The notes beneath the pieces were generated by a model. That model made no database searches. It saw only the letters and a list, made by a program, of their open reading frames with translations, and was not told where the DNA came from. A DNA stretch of 41,666 nt, taken from the NCBI RefSeq assembly GCF_003332305.1, contig NZ_QOIO01000050.1, forward strand, positions 1 to 41,666, read 5' to 3'. Each line of letters opens with the position of its first letter. Position 1 is the stretch's first letter. The translations under genes were made by a program, and so were the position numbers. Below, one piece after another: positions 8,930-18,069 of this stretch. This stretch comes from Microvirga aerophila. GTDB lineage: Bacteria > Pseudomonadota > Alphaproteobacteria > Rhizobiales > Beijerinckiaceae.

Positions 8930-9165
8930 CTCGGTCCTTGACAATGCAGCCTCAAGATCGAACCCCAAGGCCAATAAACATCGAATCACGTCCCTAAGGA
9001 GCGCGGAGCTTTGGGCCGAAGTCACCTTCGAGCGCGACGTGAGCGAGCGCGGATCAAGACGCTTCATGTTCAACGTCATGCCCAATCGTCTTCTCGCCAC
9101 TCGAATCAGCATCTCGGGATTCACTTCGAAAGGTGACCGTTCTTTCCGTTGAGCAGGCCTGCCCG
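8930..9165 (-). pseudogene. Decayed copy of an antitoxin gene like the one at 26066-26368
   Basis: On the minus strand the sequence matches the antitoxin gene at 26066-26368 in two blocks that now lie in different frames. Block one reads AGLLNGKNGHLSK then stop, against AGLLSGENGRIAG in the intact gene. Block two reads VALEGDFGPKLRAP then stop, against VALEDDFGPKILAR. At base level the copies share ctttgggccgaagtca and tgagcaggcctgc at matching spacing. The match continues to the antitoxin end and toxin start, but no toxin frame survives. This is a relic of a second, related toxin-antitoxin locus. Confidence 0.75.
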
Positions 9166-9720
9166 CTCCAATGACCGCCGTTCCGAGATGTCGGCACAGC
9201 ATCGTGTCGTCGATTCTCAGTCGGAGCAGGACCCAGCACCTGAGGAGAGTGCCGTGGCATCTGGTCGGGCCACGATGACCAAGCTCCCATCTGCGTATGG
9301 GTCGCCGCACGTCACGCCGTTCGACGTGGCATTCTTTGGCCTAAGCCCCAGGCATCGGCGCGGCGGGTTTCCCATCGCTCCAGCGTGCGACGGTGCGCCG
9401 GTCAAGGTCGCTGGCGCCCAAAGCGGCGGATTCAATCGACCAATGTGTGGGTATGGTTACCCGGGCCGGCGTGGATAAGCCTCTGGCAAGATGACGGTAT
9501 CGAGCTCCGCATGGGGGTTTGGATCCTCACCTCTTAACCATCCACGGCCTGAGCCTATCGACGGGCGGGAGTGAACCGCCGATGCTCCCGGCACCGCACT
9601 TTTGACCAGGGTCCACCATGCGGGAAGGGTCCTTACGAAACGTGCGTCTCAAATCGGCACGCCGACCGGATCCTCTGCAGGCGTGCGATCCTCACCTCGC
9701 TCCTATGTAAGGACACCGCT
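9166..9720. other. Spacer with no recognised gene
   Basis: No convincing coding region. The block gatcctcacctc occurs twice (near 9523 and 9690) as a short direct repeat. The right end carries AAGGA at about 9707-9711, the ribosome binding site for the gene at 9721. Confidence 0.45.
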
Positions 9721-10866
9721 ATGGACCCATCCGAAATCCTCTGGCTTCCCATTGCCTACCCTGCCGTGCTGATCGGCCACCGGCGGCGCAACCCCCATAC
9801 GGACGCCTTTCAAGTGATGGCTCCCATCCATGTCAGGCGGGTCACTGCACAAGATGCGCCGACCTGCATCGAGGTGCGTTGGCCCCCGGGCCACGCCCCG
9901 GCGGAAATGAGCTGGCGGTATTCCGCGGGAGCGTTCTGGCGTCCCTTTCTGGATCCGGGAAAGAGGATCATTCCCACTAGGACCGGGTTCGAAGATCTAG
10001 CGCGCAACGCGCGGGGCGATCTCTGGTGGAGCGACTACCCGTTTCGCATTCGGTTGCCGGATGAGGAAACCTCTGTCGGGCCGTTCCGGTTGGAACGTGA
10101 AATTCCTGTGCGCAGCCGCGTGCTTCACGACGGACGGGAGGCCGCCTGCGATGCCGCCCAACGTTTGGCCGATGCGGAGCTCATCATCGTGGATGGAATG
10201 CTCCACCGGCGCTCACCTCCTCCCGTGTTCGGCGTAGGGGATCCGGTCTGCGAGGCGGATCAAGTCTCGGTCTGCCTGACGGCGCCCGAGTTCTGTCCGG
10301 GGACATACCTAGCGCATTTCAGCCTTGACCGGCAAGACTGCGCCCTGGAGTTTGCACGCCGGCTCGCCGCTGAGAGGCCGTCCGACTGCCGCGCCCGGGC
10401 TCAGCGCCGAATTTCGCGGCAGGCACTGAACAACACCCGGTGGACAGTGCATCAGGACGTCCCGTTTCCGGACGAACGGATCCCCAGCTTTCAGCGAACC
10501 TTCAACCACCTGCGGAGGAGGCTTGCAGGCGTGTTGCACCGTGACCTGCCGACCTCATTCTATGAGGCTTATGCGACGCTGAGCAAGGCCGGCCGTGAGC
10601 TGCAGGACGATCCTCTCCGGAGGCCGGTGGACAGCATCGTTGCGGAGGCCTTTGAGGCCATTGACATGATCATCGCCTCCAAGCCTGCCGGCGGCAATTC
10701 GAGGTCTTGGGCGAAGTCTATCGAGATGATCGCATCCGCCCAGAAGTGGCGCTTCGAGATCGAGGGCGACATTGTCGAACTGGCTGACCAAGCCGACGAA
10801 ATCGACGAGGCTGATCGGGACGCCCTGGCGGGCCTCCGTTCAGGTGCGATCCCGCTTGAGCAGTAG
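9721..10866 (+). CDS. Hypothetical protein, 381 residues
   Basis: No family was recognised. The ATG at 9721 follows taAGGAcaccgct and is preferred over the open frame reaching 9571, whose residues are Cys/Arg-rich and improbable. The protein is soluble, with no signal peptide or membrane segment. The N-terminal half is rich in Trp, Pro and Arg (LWLPIAYPAVLIGHRRRNPH, then EVRWPPGHAPAEMSWRYSAGAFWRPF). The C-terminal third is predicted helical (SFYEAYATLSKAGRELQDD...) and ends in a very acidic stretch VELADQADEIDEADRDAL. It stands alone between gene-poor regions and shows normal codon bias. It is likely an accessory gene. Confidence 0.7.
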   Translation: MDPSEILWLPIAYPAVLIGHRRRNPHTDAFQVMAPIHVRRVTAQDAPTCIEVRWPPGHAPAEMSWRYSAGAFWRPFLDPGKRIIPTRTGFEDLARNARGDLWWSDYPFRIRLPDEETSVGPFRLEREIPVRSRVLHDGREAACDAAQRLADAELIIVDGMLHRRSPPPVFGVGDPVCEADQVSVCLTAPEFCPGTYLAHFSLDRQDCALEFARRLAAERPSDCRARAQRRISRQALNNTRWTVHQDVPFPDERIPSFQRTFNHLRRRLAGVLHRDLPTSFYEAYATLSKAGRELQDDPLRRPVDSIVAEAFEAIDMIIASKPAGGNSRSWAKSIEMIASAQKWRFEIEGDIVELADQADEIDEADRDALAGLRSGAIPLEQ

Positions 10867-11987
10867 GAAGCCCGGCCTGACAATCCCGGGCAAGAGGTCA
10901 ACTCCAGCCGACGCTGCTTGCGACCGGCCCGACGCGAAGATAATGGTCAATATCTTCCCGCCGCCAGCGAGAGGATCGAATGTCTTTGACGCCGACGCCG
11001 ACCAACGGCGGCAGCAGTCAGCCCGCTCAGCTCAGCGAGTCATTCGCCTCAGGCCAGGATGGGACTGTGCGGATTTGCCGAACATCCCGAACGGGAGCAC
11101 AGCCTCCTTATCAATTGCCATGAAGGCCATGCCCTAACCATGTCGCCACGCGCTGGGCCGCAATCGTGTGCTGGGCTCGCGAGGCCTTCCGTACACGGCC
11201 GGGTCCAGCATGAAGCATGGCTGGTCTGTGGGCACGGCAGCCTTCAGGCAACAGGCTTGATCGACCTGCCCAATACTAAAACCGAACATCTAGGCGATGA
11301 GCTGACAAGCAGCCGCGCAGAGCGCGCCCATGCCCAGCAAGAAAGCCGGGAACCACCTTGGGCATGAAACCTGGTCTGTATCGTATTCCACCGCTGTTCC
11401 CGCAATGTCTTGATTGGGGCGACTCATACCCTGGTAGCAGTCTCCTGGAAGTGGGTAGATTGTCTCAGGCTGTAATGACGGACACGTCGAGAACAGTCGA
11501 GCGCCTGCCGACGCCTGTCGAGACAGCGGTTCAACGACTGAGGTGGGCCAGCGGATACCGCCCCTTGCCCAGCAAAACCATACAGTCTGCGGTTGCTCAT
11601 CATCGTGAAAGCCGGTCTTTCCTGCATAAGCCCGCATTTTGCGCCCCGCGGCCCCGACCAAGTGATTTAGGCGAGGGCCAGGGATACCTGAGGAAATTGT
11701 TCGGAGACAGGGCAACGAGTCCCGGCAGCCTTTTGGGCTGATCTGATCAATTCCCTGGGATGCGCCCGCACGCTCATGACGGGTGCCACCCCTGCCTGTC
11801 CTGGATGGGCCAAGCGCGCACCCAAGTGTTCCGGCGAACGATCCCACCCGCTGGAGGAGCGGGCCGTTGCTTTGGTTTATCAACCTAAAGGACACTCCAG
11901 CACATTCCGCCTCCTGATCCTTGTCATTGCCGATGCGAACAGGGATGTGGTTGGGTGGCGCTCCATACCGGACCTCTGAAGATTCCC
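10867..11987. other. Gene-poor region of about 1.1 kb
   Basis: Short frames occur on both strands, but none has a credible start, ribosome binding site or familiar motif. Third-position GC bias is weak. It may be decayed accessory DNA. Confidence 0.45.
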
Positions 11988-12278
11988 ATGAATGATAACG
12001 ACGTAAAACCCATTGCGCGCTCCCAGCCCACCGAGGTTTGGATGCCCGGAATCCACGATTATGTCAGTCGCGGGCGTCGCCTCAAGCGCACTCCGGAACT
12101 GGCATTGGCTGCCGCTTGGATTGTTCTGATCCGCGCTAGGGTAGCTTCGCCGGAGAGCGAAAAGGATCCCCGCCGGGTTGACATCGAGGCCGAGTACTCC
12201 CTTCGCGGATCCGCGCCTCCGTATGAGGTTGTCACGAGCAAAATGGAAATTCGCCCCCGCGCCAGCCAGTGCCATTGA
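11988..12278 (+). CDS. Small hypothetical protein, 96 residues
   Basis: ATG at 11988 with a weak upstream GAAG. The residues WMPGIHDYVSRGRRL...LALAAAWIVLIRAR and DIEAEYSLRGSAPPYEVV have a protein-like pattern: an amphipathic helix, then an acidic helix and a PPY turn. I believe this pattern recurs in small uncharacterised proteins of Hyphomicrobiales. The last dozen residues after PPYEVV look unlike the rest, so the 3' end may be altered. No function can be suggested. Confidence 0.5.
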   Translation: MNDNDVKPIARSQPTEVWMPGIHDYVSRGRRLKRTPELALAAAWIVLIRARVASPESEKDPRRVDIEAEYSLRGSAPPYEVVTSKMEIRPRASQCH

Positions 12279-12873
12279 TGAAACCACGGGCGAGCGGATG
12301 GATAGCGAGACCGTCCAACGCCACCCGCGAGAAAAAGCCCCGAGCCGGCCAGCCATGCGGGTTCGCCATGCCCGCCTTCCGGTGTCATGGGGGGTGCGGG
12401 CCCGCACGGTTCGATGATCAACGTCTCGATAGAGCGATGCACTGGGTCTAGGGAAAAGGCTCGCAATCTGCCGCGCTTCGAAATTTGGCCAAGTGCCGAC
12501 AGAAGGAGCAGGTCCCGGTTTGCTGCGCCCTCCTGATCATGTTGAACCGACATCCGACCCGGAGTGGCAGGGCCCGCAAAGACCCGCTGAATGGCCTGCG
12601 GACCGCCGCTCCTGACGCTCCCTTTCCCATCACGCGAACGATCTTCCAACCGTGCCTTCCGGGTGCTGTCGAATAGGTACCTTTTGGCCAGGGCTCGGGA
12701 AGCAGCCGCCGCCATCTGGCACCGAACCTGATTAGGACGTCCGGCGCGTGTCCCGCTCACCTTGGAGTGAATGTCCGGTCATTGCGGCATGACCACGGGT
12801 TCACGCGCTCGATGGGGGATGGGTGCCATCACGTGTGCTGCGGCACCGCCATAGGCGTGCGGATAAGGTACTG
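12279..12873. other. Spacer with no recognised gene
   Basis: About 600 bases without a credible gene. Open frames on the minus strand are Arg/Pro-rich and lack motifs. No RNA gene or repeat was recognised. Confidence 0.45.
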
Positions 12874-13542
12874 ATGATCACGGTCGCAACTTCGCCTGGC
12901 CTGTCCATGGAGGATGAGGACGTGGGGTTCTATGCACGTCACATTGGTCCACGTTTCGTCAGTTGCGTCTGCTCGATGGCAGCCGTCGCCAATGAGCGCA
13001 AGAAGGTTGTGCCGCATGCTTCCGGGGTGGTCCTTGAGATCGGCATCGGGCCTGGGTTGAACCTGCACCTTTACGATCCCGCCCGGGTGACGCGCGTCAT
13101 CGGCGTCGACCCCATCGCAGCGTTCGTGAGCCTCGGCGTAGAGCGTCGCCGGCGGTCACCGGTTCCTCTGGAGATGATCCAGGCGCCTGCAGAAGCGCTG
13201 CCGCTGGAGACCAGGTCCATCGACACGGCGGTGATCACCTATACCCTGTGCTCGGTGGATGAACCGGCCCAGGCGCTGAGCGAGGTGCGGCGCGTGCTAA
13301 GGCCAAAGGGACGCGTGCTGTTCCTTGAGCACGGCCTGTCGGGCGATGCCGCCGTGGCGGCCTGGCAGCGTCGGCTGAACCCGATCTGGCGCAGGCTGGC
13401 CGTCGGATGCAATCTGACGCGCCCTGTCGGACGGCTGCTCAATGATGCGGGGTTCACGATCCGCAGCATTGATCACTACTACCTTGATGGCGCCCCGAGG
13501 CCTATGGCTTTCCTATGCCGAGGCATCGCGGAGGCACCCTAG
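12874..13542 (+). CDS. Class I SAM-dependent methyltransferase
   Basis: Protein of 222 residues with a Rossmann-type methyltransferase fold. Motif I is VVLEIGIGPGLNLHLYDP, followed by the acidic end of strand 2 (VIGVDPIAAF), motif II/III (DTAVITYTLCSVDEPAQAL) and the post-motif EVRRVLRPKGRVLFLEHG. This pattern (short N-terminus, EIGIGxGLN, LCSV, LFLEHG) is that of the METTL7/UbiE-like group, often acting on small or lipid substrates. Start ATG at 12874 follows AAGG; ATG at 12907 is an alternative that fits the family length slightly better. There is no operon partner, so the substrate is unknown. Confidence 0.88.
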   Translation: MITVATSPGLSMEDEDVGFYARHIGPRFVSCVCSMAAVANERKKVVPHASGVVLEIGIGPGLNLHLYDPARVTRVIGVDPIAAFVSLGVERRRRSPVPLEMIQAPAEALPLETRSIDTAVITYTLCSVDEPAQALSEVRRVLRPKGRVLFLEHGLSGDAAVAAWQRRLNPIWRRLAVGCNLTRPVGRLLNDAGFTIRSIDHYYLDGAPRPMAFLCRGIAEAP

Positions 13543-14278
13543 AGAACACCCCGGCGCATCCTTGTGCGGCGGCACCGGCGATTGCGGGATCTGGCAGGCC
13601 GATCATCACCTCCCTTACGGGTCTTGCATCGGCTTGGGGCGTCACCGCTGAAGTCCAATGCATTCATCGAACTCTGTCCGCGACTTTTGGTTGGCTCCAG
13701 GACGCGTCGCTCCGGGCCCAAGGCCTGGGCGTGGCGCGCTTCAGCAACGCGTCCAGGGTAAGGCTTTTGCAGGATTGGCCAGGACGCGGCGGAGGGTCCG
13801 TTCGGGATATGCGGGCGGAGCATCAGGCGTAATGTTTTCCTGCGCGAAGCTGCGGCGTAATCGGATTGTCGCCGTCTCTCCGACCCGAGCGCCTCGCGTG
13901 ATGACCAGTGGCTGCTTTCGTCGTCGGGTGCGTGAGATTTTACCAGGCAAGGATGCAGTCGCGTCACGGTGGCGATCAGGGTGGATTTAGGGTTTGGATT
14001 TGCGGCGAAGCACTCCGCACCAGATCCAATCACACCCATCTCCCGCGGATCATTCAGGCCATGCATGCGCAACGTGGCGCGACCTAGCCGCCTCCGGGCT
14101 CAAGCGGTGACGGGCACCGGGACCACGTTTCCGAACGGTCGGCCCCGATACCTGGTGTCGCGTGACAAGTCAGCCCATTTGCAGTGTTCGGCGTGGCGGC
14201 AACGGGCGTGCCTTTCATCTGGTTCAGCAATCGGTGCCGCCGACGCTCTGAGAGCCTCGCAGCGGCCGTCGGATCAGG
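13543..14278. other. Spacer of about 730 bases
   Basis: Lies between convergent genes (methyltransferase on plus, GIY-YIG-like on minus). No credible coding frame, repeat or RNA gene was found. Neither flanking gene has a clear terminator here. Confidence 0.45.
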
Positions 14279-15247
14279 CTATGCGACTTGCTGCCAGAGA
14301 CCTGCCGGCGCATTGTTCCCCAACACCATACGGACCATGTTCGTGAGCGACGGCACGCTGACATCGCGCGCGACCTCCCACAGATCGCCTTCTCGCCCCC
14401 GCACCGGCCTGAAGACGCCTTCCTGCAGCAAGGCTTCTCGCTTGGCGCGCAGACCCTCCTGGATGTAGCCGGGCTCGTTCGCTCGCGCCCGGGAGCCTCG
14501 TTCCAGGATGTGCCAGCCGTCAATCACCAGCGCCGTGGCGCTCACCTCATCGACGTCGAGGCGGTAGCGCTGCACGTCCGGACGTGTCAGCAGGTCCCGC
14601 GGCAGTTCTGTCGTCCATCCCATGCCCGGCGGCAGCACCATCTCTTCCCGTGCCGGTCGATCCCGGCGGTCATCCACCGGCCATGCGGCCGCCACATCAT
14701 CCTGCGGCTCAAGGACATCGCATCGCCCGACGGAAAGCATCCAGCGCAACACTTCAAGCCAGTGGGCGGCCCGTGTGATGACTCCGGGAGTGAGCCTCCG
14801 GTCATTGGGAGCCCGGCTGACCACCCGATAGGGTCCCTCCGCCGCGGCCATGTGGAGCAGCCGCTCCATGGCGGCGGCCTCTTCCATGTGGAAGCCTTTG
14901 CCGTCGTTGATGCTGATCACCGCGATGGCTCTCATGTCTTGGAGGGGCGGAGCGTTCCGGTGCTGCCGCAACCGGACAGGAGGGCGGCCGGTTCGGCCGA
15001 GATGGACGCCCGGAATATTTCGCGGGCCCAGCGGAAGATTGTCGTAACCCGTAATCGCATAGACCGACGGGTTCTGAAATCTTGCTTGGCGCAGGAGGCT
15101 TGGGGCGAGTTCCCACGGTGCGACGCCGGCGATGAGGCGCGTTTCACGGTGAAAAACTGTCGTGATGCGGGGCTCCAGCGGGTTTCGTTCGACGATTAGT
15201 TCTTCGGTCTCCTCGAGACCGAGCAGGAATGGGTTCGGAAGGGGCAT
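14279..15247 (-). CDS. GIY-YIG nuclease-like protein
   Basis: Protein of 322 residues from ATG at 15247, preceded by GAAAGGATG. Residues about 60-135 fit a GIY-YIG fold. VYAITG takes the GIY strand and VHLGRTG the YIG strand, followed by the Arg-containing RLRQH. Then comes the strand AIAVISIND and the helix MEEAAAMERLLH with the candidate metal-binding Glu. The two Tyr residues of the signature are replaced (Val62-Tyr63-Ala64 and His82-Leu83-Gly84), so activity is uncertain. The C-terminal half (about 190-322) has no recognised fold. It is 98 bases downstream of the AAA/M41 gene on the same strand, so the two are probably co-transcribed. The fold call rests on pattern only. Confidence 0.6.
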   Translation of the reverse strand: MPLPNPFLLGLEETEELIVERNPLEPRITTVFHRETRLIAGVAPWELAPSLLRQARFQNPSVYAITGYDNLPLGPRNIPGVHLGRTGRPPVRLRQHRNAPPLQDMRAIAVISINDGKGFHMEEAAAMERLLHMAAAEGPYRVVSRAPNDRRLTPGVITRAAHWLEVLRWMLSVGRCDVLEPQDDVAAAWPVDDRRDRPAREEMVLPPGMGWTTELPRDLLTRPDVQRYRLDVDEVSATALVIDGWHILERGSRARANEPGYIQEGLRAKREALLQEGVFRPVRGREGDLWEVARDVSVPSLTNMVRMVLGNNAPAGLWQQVA

Positions 15248-15345
15248 GGAACATCCTTTCAGTGCTGATGAATCAGGTAGCAGCGACAGCGGGGGCGCCG
15301 GCGCGACAGAGCCAAAGCAGGTGACGGAAGCTGGCGGCGAAATGA

Positions 15346-16620
15346 TCACGAAAGCCCTGGTTGGCGGGCACCATCTCTGTGCCGTGAGGGCAGGCTCGCG
15401 CATGCCCGATGCCGCGCCATGATCTCTGCGACCTCCTCACCAACCAGGGTCCGCCGGGCCACAAGCGCAGCAGCCACGTCCCGGATAACCTTCTCGTGGG
15501 CCTGCACCAGGGCAGCGGCGCGCGCCATTAAGCGCCGGAGATCTCCCTCGACGACGGCGGCGAGCTTTGGATCGAAGCGAAGCAGCTTCTCGGCGTCTTC
15601 AGGCATTACGCGGTGGGCCAAGCTGGCTCCCAGGCCGAAACTCGCATGAACCGCCGTTATGAGCCTTGTTGCCTCGTGCAGATCGGCAAAGGCGCCGGCG
15701 GTCGGCGCTCCATGCAATTCGTCAGCGGCCCGGCCCGCCAGGATGACCACGACCTGAGCTTCCAGCGCGGCCCGATCCGCCATGAAACCGCGCGGCACCA
15801 CCCGCGTGTGTCCGGCCGCGGTGCCGCGTGCTTGCAGGGTCACATGATCGACGCCGAGCCCGAGGCGCAGCGCCAGGACCGCATGACCCGCCTCGTGCAC
15901 GGCCACCGCCTGCAATTCCTCGGGCGAGCGCGGGTCGGCGGGTGCGATCTCGGCCACCAGATCCTGCATGGTCAGGCTGCGGCCGGCAGCCCGGGCGCGC
16001 CGGCGCGCCGGCTTGACGGCCGCCGCCAGGACGGCGCCGGTTGCATCGGGACACAGGCGCGCCAGACGGACAAGATCCGCACCAGGAAGTTCCTCCTTCA
16101 GATGCGTTTGCAAAATCCCGATCCTGCCGGCCTCGTCCGGAGGTCCGATCAGGAACTGGCGGTCAAAGCGGCCTGGGCGCAGCAGGGCCGCATCGACCCT
16201 GTCGATGTGATTTGTCGCTCCGATCAAGAAAATGTTCGGAGCCCTGTTTCTGAGATTGTCGATCTGCAGCATCACGCCGGTGACGGCGGGAGTCCACCAG
16301 ACGACGTCCTTTGGCGCCATTCTGGATCGATTTGGTATGGCGTCGGCTTCGTCCATGAAGCCAATCGCTGCGACAGAGACAGTGGACAGATAGTAAAGGC
16401 GCTCAAAAAAAGCAGTATACTGCTTGATGATGCTGTCTAGATATCCAGGAGAATTTGAAAACCATTCCGCGACGCTTGTTGTCACTGTAGGGATGTTCGC
16501 AGATACGCCGAAGGATCGTGCGATTGTGGTCTTGCCCGTGCCCGGAGGACCGTGAAAGAAGGCCGACTCGGCCTGTAATGGAGCGCCTGTGCTTCGGGAG
16601 CGCTCGACCTCACCGATCAT
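15346..16620 (-). CDS. AAA ATPase with M41 (FtsH-type) metalloprotease domain, surviving C-terminal ORF
   Basis: This open frame of 424 residues carries an AAA module followed by a zinc peptidase, as in FtsH but with no membrane segments. Walker A is GPPGTGKTT (Lys30), Walker B is IGFMDEADAI, then come sensor-1 ATNHIDR and the arginine-finger region RPGRFDRQFLIGPPD. The protease motif HEAGH is at residues 242-246. The ATG at 16620 is probably not the natural start. The frame continues upstream through a single TAG (16630-16632) into GEAKD and the N-terminal part of the same gene. Relatives of this soluble AAA-M41 family have that N-terminal region fused. It is therefore either a broken gene or one now made from an internal start. 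Confidence 0.8.
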   Translation of the reverse strand: MIGEVERSRSTGAPLQAESAFFHGPPGTGKTTIARSFGVSANIPTVTTSVAEWFSNSPGYLDSIIKQYTAFFERLYYLSTVSVAAIGFMDEADAIPNRSRMAPKDVVWWTPAVTGVMLQIDNLRNRAPNIFLIGATNHIDRVDAALLRPGRFDRQFLIGPPDEAGRIGILQTHLKEELPGADLVRLARLCPDATGAVLAAAVKPARRRARAAGRSLTMQDLVAEIAPADPRSPEELQAVAVHEAGHAVLALRLGLGVDHVTLQARGTAAGHTRVVPRGFMADRAALEAQVVVILAGRAADELHGAPTAGAFADLHEATRLITAVHASFGLGASLAHRVMPEDAEKLLRFDPKLAAVVEGDLRRLMARAAALVQAHEKVIRDVAAALVARRTLVGEEVAEIMARHRACASLPSRHRDGARQPGLS

Positions 16621-16629
16621 CTCGCACGC

Positions 16630-17384
16630 CTAGTCCTTGGCTTCGCCAAGACCGCTCAGGACTTCAATCCGGGGAATGTCCTGGCCGGCATGCCGCGGCT
16701 TGCGCGCAAGGGCGGCCCGGCGCAGACGGTCGACGCAGGCCTGTGGCGACGAGCCCGGGCGCATGGCTGCAACAAGGTCGGGCAGGTCGAGCTCGGCCAG
16801 GTCGTCTGGACTGAGGTCGGTGGGAGTGCGGCGGCCGCACCATCTGGCGATGGCCATGCCCATGATCGCCGTGTCCGGGAAGCCGACGATGGCCTGAAGA
16901 TCCGCCGCCGCGACGAGAGCCGGAGCAAGGAAATCAACGGAAGGCGCCACGCCGATGACCAGATGTCCCGTGGTGACGAGCTTGGCGGCCGTCTCATCGT
17001 GGAGATAGTCGGGCTTGGGGCGGCTGGTTGCGGTGATGACGGCGACCCTGGCTTTGCAAGTGAGCGCGCGGCGTCTTCAATTGGTCTGACCCAAGACGTG
17101 CTTGGAACACGGATCAGAATGGCGACGGGTCCGCCGCGGCGCACCAGTCTTCTGCCGTCGCGCCCGAGGGCCTTGTCGAGGCAAAGCTCTGCCAGGAGCG
17201 CCTTTGCGGATGCTGGCCGCCGGCGCCGGGAGGCGGGCTTCTCCGTGAAGTCCTGTGGCGGTTCCTCGCTGCCTGCACCCATGAAATCGTCGAAGGAAAG
17301 CTCGGTGTCCGGGGCGAGATCAGGGATGTCCTGGGATGGTTGGGGTGGTGTGGTAACGGTCGTCAGGTCGTCGGGGGTGGACAT
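16630..17384 (-). pseudogene. N-terminal part of the AAA/M41 gene, frameshifted
   Basis: The reading starts MSTPDDLTTVTTPP at 17384 and runs in frame to SLAK near 17053. There the sense continues one frame over (ARVAVITATSRPKPDYLHDE) and runs on through GHLVIGVAPSVDFLAPAL to VLSGLGEAKD and the TAG at 16630-16632. Restoring one G in cttgcaaagccaggg joins the two frames. After the TAG the same frame enters the ATPase ORF directly. The gene therefore carries two lesions, a one-base deletion and an amber codon. The N-terminal region has an acidic start, a basic patch (SRRRRPASAKALL) and a Rossmann-like strand set. Sequencing error or programmed slippage at GCAAAG cannot be excluded for the first lesion. 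Confidence 0.75.
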
Positions 17385-17703
17385 GGGGCGGATGCTCCAA
17401 AAAGCGGGAAAGACTCAGCGTCGCCGGGTTGCCGGCGACGGAACGGTCACGGGAAGAGGCCTTGTTCGATCCGAGGTCGCGGCTTTAGGGATGGAACAGG
17501 TTGACGGTGCGCGGAGGCGCCGTGCCTTTCCGGTCGGATGAGGTCATGACGGAGGATGGTCCCAGCCGCGCATGCCGATGCTCCGACGCGGGGGAGCAGC
17601 GGCGGTCAACCGTGAGCAGGCGCTCTTCCCGTGGTCTGGGAAAACCTTCGGCCGCGCTGCCGGCAACAACAGGCCCTGCCGGCAGGCGCGGAGCGCCCTG
17701 GGC
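17385..17703. other. Spacer between the small protein gene and the AAA/M41 gene
   Basis: About 320 bases with no credible gene. It may contain the leader or a second promoter for the AAA/M41 gene. Confidence 0.4.
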
Positions 17704-18069
17704 CTAGGGGAGGGGCGACAGGCGCCAAACTCCGATTCCGGCATCGAAGGCAGATCCGATGTCCATCCCGAGGAGGTCCCGGTCCACGAGCGCCATCACG
17801 GCGGCGAGCGGGGCTGGGTGGTTGGGGATGGCGCTGACGAGATCGCTCAGCGGGACCACATCGGCCGTGCCGGCGGCCGCCAGCAGGGCAACCACGACGC
17901 TGGGGCAGAGGTCGGAATGCGCCACGTCGCTCATGCCGCCGGGGACGCAGGGAGCGTCGGCGGGGAGCAGGGATCCGGTGTGCGAGGCGCGGGGAACGGA
18001 GGATGCAACCGACAGGTCGCAAACGATATTGCGCGAAGCCGCAGCTTCGCTATACAGGCTCTTAGCCAT
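17704..18069 (-). CDS. Small hypothetical protein, 121 residues
   Basis: The ATG at 18069 has a strong Shine-Dalgarno (AGGAGAACCAC before it), which rules out the longer open frame to 18213. The N-terminal half is Ser/Ala-rich (MAKSLYSEAAASRNIVCDLS). The C-terminal half is ordered: VVALLAAAGTADVVPLSDLV, then PLAAVMALVDRDLLGMDIG, which could be a small winged-helix-like domain. It is the first gene of the minus-strand run leading to the AAA/M41 and GIY-YIG-like genes. Its function is unknown; it may be an adaptor or regulator for the protease. Confidence 0.6.
   Translation of the reverse strand: MAKSLYSEAAASRNIVCDLSVASSVPRASHTGSLLPADAPCVPGGMSDVAHSDLCPSVVVALLAAAGTADVVPLSDLVSAIPNHPAPLAAVMALVDRDLLGMDIGSAFDAGIGVWRLSPLP

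Noticed and set aside
12059..12760. A 233-codon minus-strand frame
   Set aside because: Arg/Ser/Pro-rich, no motif, and it overlaps the more credible small ORF at 11988-12278.
17049..17060. Programmed -1 frameshift at GCAAAG in the AAA/M41 gene
   Set aside because: No full slippery heptamer and no obvious downstream stem; with a second lesion in the same gene, decay is the simpler explanation.
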